The notes under the pieces were generated by a model. That model saw only the letters and a list, made by a program, of their open reading frames with translations, did no database searches and had not been told where the DNA came from. The position numbers and the translations under genes are program-made. Source: JAAXHF01 sp965242605 (lineage in GTDB: Bacteria; Desulfobacterota; Binatia; Bin18). From it: a stretch of 64,000 bases of DNA. Numbering within the stretch: the first letter of the stretch is position 1; every line of letters begins with the position of its first letter. The stretch spans positions 620,001-684,000 of the forward strand of contig CBDESS010000002.1 in NCBI GenBank assembly GCA_965242605.1. The letters are read 5' to 3'. This document shows positions 60,872 through 64,000 of the stretch, in pieces.

Positions 60872-62044
60872 ATGGACGACAAAATCAAGCAAATTATTAA
60901 AGAGGCCGTTCAGCGCTTTGACAACACTCAGGAAGATCCCCGCCTCCTTATCCTTGGAGCAACTGGAGTTGGAAAATCTTCTCTTATCAATGCCATCTTC
61001 GGCGAGAAGCTTCGGGAGGTGAACACGATTCGCTCCACGACGCGTGAGTTTACGACGCACGAATACGAAATGGCCGGAACCACGCTTCAGATTACCGACT
61101 CGCCGGGCTATGGCGAGATTGGTCACGACGAGGAGTATTCTGCTAGCGTAGTCCGTGAAGCTCGCACCCACCATGCGGTGACGCTTGTGCTGAAGGCGGA
61201 TGAAAAAGGATACGAGCGGGACCGTCGTATAATCGGGAAAGCCGGCAGAGACCCCGATTTCTCTCTGGAGAAACCTCTCCTCATCGCCCTCAATCATATC
61301 GACAAAATTAAACCATCGCGTGAGTGGTCTCCTCCCTATGAGTGGGATTCTCCGCCCGCCGCAGACGACACGGCAAAGACCCGCAACATCAAAGAGAAAG
61401 TCTCCCTGGTCAAGGAACAATTCAAAACAGTCGTTGGCAATCGTGCTCTGGACGTCATACCGACGATGGCAGATGAGGACGAGGAGGCCATCTTTGGCGT
61501 GGACAGATTCAAACTGTGTCTATTTGAGATTTTATCCGAAGCCGCCAAATACCGCTTTGCGCGGACGGCGAAACTTGCCGAGAAGGCAAGCAGAGAAGTG
61601 CTTGAACAACTGGACAGGACGGCTGATACAGTAATCAAGACGGCAGCGGCCTTAGCGGCGTTGAAAGTCCGCATCAACCCTGTTCCGGTTTCGGACATCG
61701 CATTTCTGGCCCCTCTTCAAATTCCAATGATTATCAAACTCGGTGCCATCTATGGCAAAACGATTGACCGGAATTCCGCCCCTGAGGTGATAAGCGCTCT
61801 AGGACCAGACCCAGCAGGCCATGTCCCTGTGCGGACTATCTTTCAAATTGTGATTTCGCTCATTCCGGGAGTCGAAAATGTCCTCCGCCCTTCTCATGCA
61901 GCGACGGCAATCTACGGTCTGGGGAAAGCGGCAAAGGCATATTTCAAGGGTCAGGGCGTCCCATCCCCTGAGGAGTTAAAAGGCGAGATTGAGATCGAAT
62001 TGCTGATGCAGAAAAAATTATCGATGGACAAGAGGGACGGTTGA
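60872..62044 (+). CDS. Era/YfjP-like GTPase, array copy 5
   Basis: 390 residues. G1 GATGVGKSS (29-37), variable segment REVNTIRS (48-55), G3 DSPGYGEIGHDE, G4 NHID (Gln replaced by His, CAT versus CAG in other copies). The rest of the G domain is nearly identical to the other copies. The C-terminal region has APLQIPMIIKLG and a longer variable loop (VISALGPDPAGHVPVRTIFQ). The C-terminus is EIEIELLMQKKLSMDKRDG, like copy 1. GAAGGAGGAGACAG precedes the start. An orphan leader module follows four bases after the stop. Confidence 0.85.
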   Translation: MDDKIKQIIKEAVQRFDNTQEDPRLLILGATGVGKSSLINAIFGEKLREVNTIRSTTREFTTHEYEMAGTTLQITDSPGYGEIGHDEEYSASVVREARTHHAVTLVLKADEKGYERDRRIIGKAGRDPDFSLEKPLLIALNHIDKIKPSREWSPPYEWDSPPAADDTAKTRNIKEKVSLVKEQFKTVVGNRALDVIPTMADEDEEAIFGVDRFKLCLFEILSEAAKYRFARTAKLAEKASREVLEQLDRTADTVIKTAAALAALKVRINPVPVSDIAFLAPLQIPMIIKLGAIYGKTIDRNSAPEVISALGPDPAGHVPVRTIFQIVISLIPGVENVLRPSHAATAIYGLGKAAKAYFKGQGVPSPEELKGEIEIELLMQKKLSMDKRDG

Positions 62045-62048
62045 GAAT

Positions 62049-62321
62049 ATGGCCTTACCACTGGGGCCTCTCGTCGCCCTGGCCGCCTGGGGCGTTAAGA
62101 AGATTTCTGACTGGTCGTCCGAAGACGATTCACTACCGCCTCGCCCCTCTCCTCCGCTCCCTCCAGCTGGAAGTGCGGGAATATCTCTCTTTCCATCCCG
62201 CGGGAATGGCTACGGCGGGTTGAACGCCGGCCCGGCAGGAATTCGCTCCTGGCTCAGTCAGTCAGCTAGGCAGGCCGCTGTGTGGCGGCATCCCGGCGTG
62301 GTGCGGCCGGCCGGCGACTGA
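62049..62321 (+). pseudogene. Orphan leader module at the array end
   Basis: It starts MALPLGPLVALAAWGVKKIS, then DWSSEDDSLPPRPSPPLPPA, the leader and Pro-rich linker found with copies 2 and 3. After about 62168 it changes abruptly to unrelated sequence, which beyond 62251 is antisense to the monooxygenase fragment. No GTPase domain follows. It marks the right end of the array and probably the point where another copy was lost. Confidence 0.7.
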
Positions 62322-62395
62322 ACTCCAATGCGCTGTCTTCAAGCGCACCGGAGTCCACCGTCCAGACATCGCGCAGGGAGTTCTGAAGACCCCAC
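62251..62395 (-). pseudogene. Fragment of flavin monooxygenase 3' end (diverged direct repeat)
   Basis: On the minus strand the frame reads LQNSLRDVWTVDSGALEDSA and then LEFSRRPAAPRRDAATQRPA before TAG (62266-62268). This parallels LQNYLRDVWTVAHGTLEDGA and LEFSRRPARPRQDTATPRPA of the gene at the right edge. Nucleotide similarity continues past the stop to about 62251. The repeat at 62251-62395 and 63545-63695 flanks the methyltransferase gene. Confidence 0.85.
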
Positions 62396-62438
62396 CGGCT
62401 GTATCGGGTGTGGATGGTATGACATTGAACAGTGGCGG
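62396..62438. other. Short spacer
   Basis: Between the monooxygenase fragment and the methyltransferase stop, with no visible feature. Confidence 0.4.
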
Positions 62439-63494
62439 TTATCCCTCAATCACACACTGAGGGCCCGCAGGGCAGACTGAGATGCGTTGACTCGCTCGCA
62501 TATAATAGTCCTTGTCATTTTCAAAGGCAATCACCCTCCGCTCAAGTTCGTTCGCCGCACACACGGTCGTTCCTGCCCCGGCAAAGGGATCAAGAACCAG
62601 TTCTCCCTTTTGACTGAAGAGGGTGATCAATTCTCGAAACAACCCCAGCGGTTTTTGGGTGGGGTGAATGCGGTGCTGCGGGGACGGCGACTTACAGGTA
62701 AACACATTATGCACAACCCCGTGGCCATGAAACTTCGTTCCAGGCCGTTTCCCAACCACCCCCGCCTCCCACGCATTCACCGGCTTGAACCGGGTATTAA
62801 ACGGAACCGGATTCGTCTTATGCCACACAATCGTGCCCACGGCATTAAACCCCTGGCCCTTCAAAATGCGCTCGTAGTCGCCTATTTGCGCCTGAGCACA
62901 GAAGATCACCGCCCATCCCCGCACCTTTGGAATAATCACCTCAGCCCAGGTACGCGGACTGAAACCCTGATCCCACGCCCCAAAGTCGCCCTTGGGCATA
63001 ATAAAATCGCCCCCATCTGGCCGGAGCCGACGCGGGATTTGTTGCTCACAGGTATAGGCGTTGCTGATGGAATACGGGGGGTCCGTCAGGAGCAGGTCAA
63101 TGGATTTATCTGCCAGGCGGGCTGAACCTGCTATCCCGTCACCATAGAAGAACCCTACATCATCAGGAGTGTGTTGCGTTCTGAGTTCGGCAGGGCGGGC
63201 GTGACCCTCAGGAATGCGCTGAATAGCCTGAACAAGGTCCTCGCGTGCCGGCGATTTGATAATGGCGAGGTGCGTATCGAGAGAGACCTCGCCAACGGAA
63301 TGCGCGGTAGTGCCCCTTTTAACCAATAAGGGAACACGCCACGCCGTGGGTTCCTGTATTGGTTGTCCAAGGGAAAGCTGCGAGCGCTCTCCGGCCAAGG
63401 TTTCAGACATCCAGATATTCACGGCTGCCTTGACGAGTAAGCGCTGCTGCGCTGGGGTTGAACCACGCTCGCACCAGAACTCCTGTTGGGACAT
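62439..63494 (-). CDS. Beta-class site-specific DNA methyltransferase
   Basis: 351 residues. The catalytic motif IV is TDPPYS (DPPY at 138-141), with HPTQKP downstream and the SAM-binding motif I LDPFAGAGTT near residue 301. This IV-before-I order is the beta class, usually N6-adenine or N4-cytosine methylation. The first ~110 residues (with CERGSTPAQQRLLVKAAVN) are not typical of the domain and may recognise DNA or a partner. ATG 63494 follows AGGAGGGGGCC; an in-frame ATG at 63539 is less likely. No restriction endonuclease gene is adjacent, so it appears solitary or phage/plasmid-derived. Confidence 0.92.
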   Translation of the reverse strand: MSQQEFWCERGSTPAQQRLLVKAAVNIWMSETLAGERSQLSLGQPIQEPTAWRVPLLVKRGTTAHSVGEVSLDTHLAIIKSPAREDLVQAIQRIPEGHARPAELRTQHTPDDVGFFYGDGIAGSARLADKSIDLLLTDPPYSISNAYTCEQQIPRRLRPDGGDFIMPKGDFGAWDQGFSPRTWAEVIIPKVRGWAVIFCAQAQIGDYERILKGQGFNAVGTIVWHKTNPVPFNTRFKPVNAWEAGVVGKRPGTKFHGHGVVHNVFTCKSPSPQHRIHPTQKPLGLFRELITLFSQKGELVLDPFAGAGTTVCAANELERRVIAFENDKDYYMRASQRISVCPAGPQCVIEG

Positions 63495-63544
63495 GGCCCC
63501 CTCCTCCCTCATGCACGCACGGATGAACGACCCGGACATATCAG

Positions 63545-63695
63545 GGCTCAGTCAGCCAGATGCGCCGGCCGCGGTGTGGCGGTGTCCTGGCGCGGCCTGG
63601 CCGGCCGGCGGCTGAACTCCAACGCGCCGTCTTCAAGCGTACCGTGGGCCACCGTCCAGACATCGCGCAGGTAGTTCTGAAGAGCCCGCCAGGGC
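63545..63695. repeat. Right copy of the ~145-bp direct repeat flanking the methyltransferase
   Basis: It covers the last codons of the monooxygenase gene and the bases just beyond its stop. It matches 62251-62395 with frequent substitutions, e.g. GTGTGGCGG and CCACCGTCCAGACATCGCGCAG in both copies. Confidence 0.8.
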
Positions 63696-64000
63696 GGGGC
63701 CGGCCCCTGCCTGGGCAGGGCGTCAAGCGACCGCTGGATGTAGCCCGAGGTGAAGTCCAGCAAAGGCTCACGCTTGCCGTCGTCCATTTCGCCCGGGCGC
63801 GGGCAGCACCAGGCATAACCCTTGGTCCGCATATGGTTCAGCAGCCGGCAGACGTATTCACAGGTCAGGTCGCACTTCAGCGTCCACGAGGCGTTGGTGT
63901 AGCCGCTGGCCAGGGCCAGGTTCGGCACATGGCTGAACATCATGCCCTTGTAGGTCAGGCTGTGTGAGAAATCGACCGGCTGACCGTCAACCCTGACCTC
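63548..64000 (-). CDS. Flavin-containing (Baeyer-Villiger-type) monooxygenase, C-terminal part
   Basis: The gene runs off the right edge; 150 C-terminal residues are visible. The segment VDFSHSLTYKGMMFSHVPNLALASGYTNASWTLK is characteristic of class B flavin monooxygenases. It continues with CDLTCEYVCRLLNHM and LLDFTSGYIQRSLDALP. The family inserts oxygen into ketones or oxygenates N or S atoms using FAD and NADPH. The final ~45 residues are duplicated at 62251-62395. The cofactor motifs are outside the window. Confidence 0.88.
   Translation of the reverse strand, partial: EVRVDGQPVDFSHSLTYKGMMFSHVPNLALASGYTNASWTLKCDLTCEYVCRLLNHMRTKGYAWCCPRPGEMDDGKREPLLDFTSGYIQRSLDALPRQGPAPPWRALQNYLRDVWTVAHGTLEDGALEFSRRPARPRQDTATPRPAHLAD

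Noticed and set aside
55996..61698. Conserved minus-strand frames inside every GTPase copy
   Set aside because: They recur only because the plus-strand genes are near-identical, and they lack ribosome sites and family features.

Overview
The window is G+C-rich bacterial chromosome, densely coded on both strands. It has no rRNA, no CRISPR array and no recognisable insertion sequence. The gene repertoire suggests an uncultured, aerobic, catabolically versatile lineage. It includes five CaiB/BaiF CoA-transferases, two acyl-CoA dehydrogenases, several SDRs, luciferase-like (F420/FMN) oxidoreductases, a DUF1302/DUF1329 pair, an R3H/SpoIIIAA-like ATPase, FUN14 and DUF309 proteins, and a yggS-proC-yggT block. 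This resembles Binatota/Desulfobacterota-like or Tectomicrobia (Entotheonella-like) bacteria. That placement is inference from gene content, not from a marker gene.

Layout. 1-14.5 kb: end of an iron-dependent alcohol dehydrogenase, DUF309 protein, amidase, CoA-transferase, ankyrin protein, thiolase-like protein, an ATPase plus AMP-forming acyl-CoA ligase operon, alpha/beta hydrolase, dienelactone hydrolase, an SDR lacking its active-site lysine, and an RNase II-like exonuclease. 14.5-24.3 kb is mostly housekeeping: FemAB-like protein, promoter and TPP riboswitch before thiC, cysteine-synthase-like enzyme, XRE regulator, tRNA-Val(CAC) with terminator, FmdB, YggT, ProC, YggS, Maf and an acyl-CoA dehydrogenase. 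24.3-32 kb mixes intact catabolic genes with debris: a DNA-methylase fragment, an LLM/SDR chimera, an S9-peptidase fragment and a Uma2 gene with two in-frame TAG codons. 32-45.8 kb: LLM oxidoreductase, acyl-CoA dehydrogenase, SDR, CoA-transferase, SMP-30 lactonase, membrane proteins, M20 hydrolase, S4 protein, threonine aldolase, a frameshifted VOC protein, phosphotriesterase and a PA-domain metalloprotease. 45.8-48.1 kb encodes a secreted protein of 15-residue YadA-head-like repeats with a 270-bp higher-order repeat. 48.3-56 kb: three CoA-transferases, a decayed lipoprotein gene, and the DUF1302/DUF1329 envelope pair.

56.1-62.4 kb is the most unusual part. It holds five tandem, nearly identical Era/YfjP-like GTPase genes of visibly lower G+C than their surroundings. 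The copies keep G1, G3 and G4 almost unchanged but differ strongly in a short stretch corresponding to switch I and in a C-terminal loop. The array shows recombination scars, a C-terminally deleted copy, a 54-bp duplication and repeated copies of a hydrophobic/proline-rich leader module. It is followed by a beta-class DNA methyltransferase with an unassigned N-terminal region. Two diverged copies of the 3' end of a flavin monooxygenase gene flank the methyltransferase, and the full monooxygenase gene runs off the right edge. I regard this as the best candidate for an undescribed, recombination-diversified (possibly defence or membrane-remodelling) GTPase system. The function is not shown by the sequence.

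Cooperation among genes. The CoA-transferases, acyl-CoA ligase, acyl-CoA dehydrogenases, thiolase and SDRs fit activation and beta-oxidation-like breakdown of organic acids. Amidase, M20 hydrolase, dienelactone hydrolase, phosphotriesterase and SMP-30 fit hydrolytic steps on varied substrates. DUF1302/DUF1329 may serve uptake or export of hydrophobic compounds at the outer membrane.
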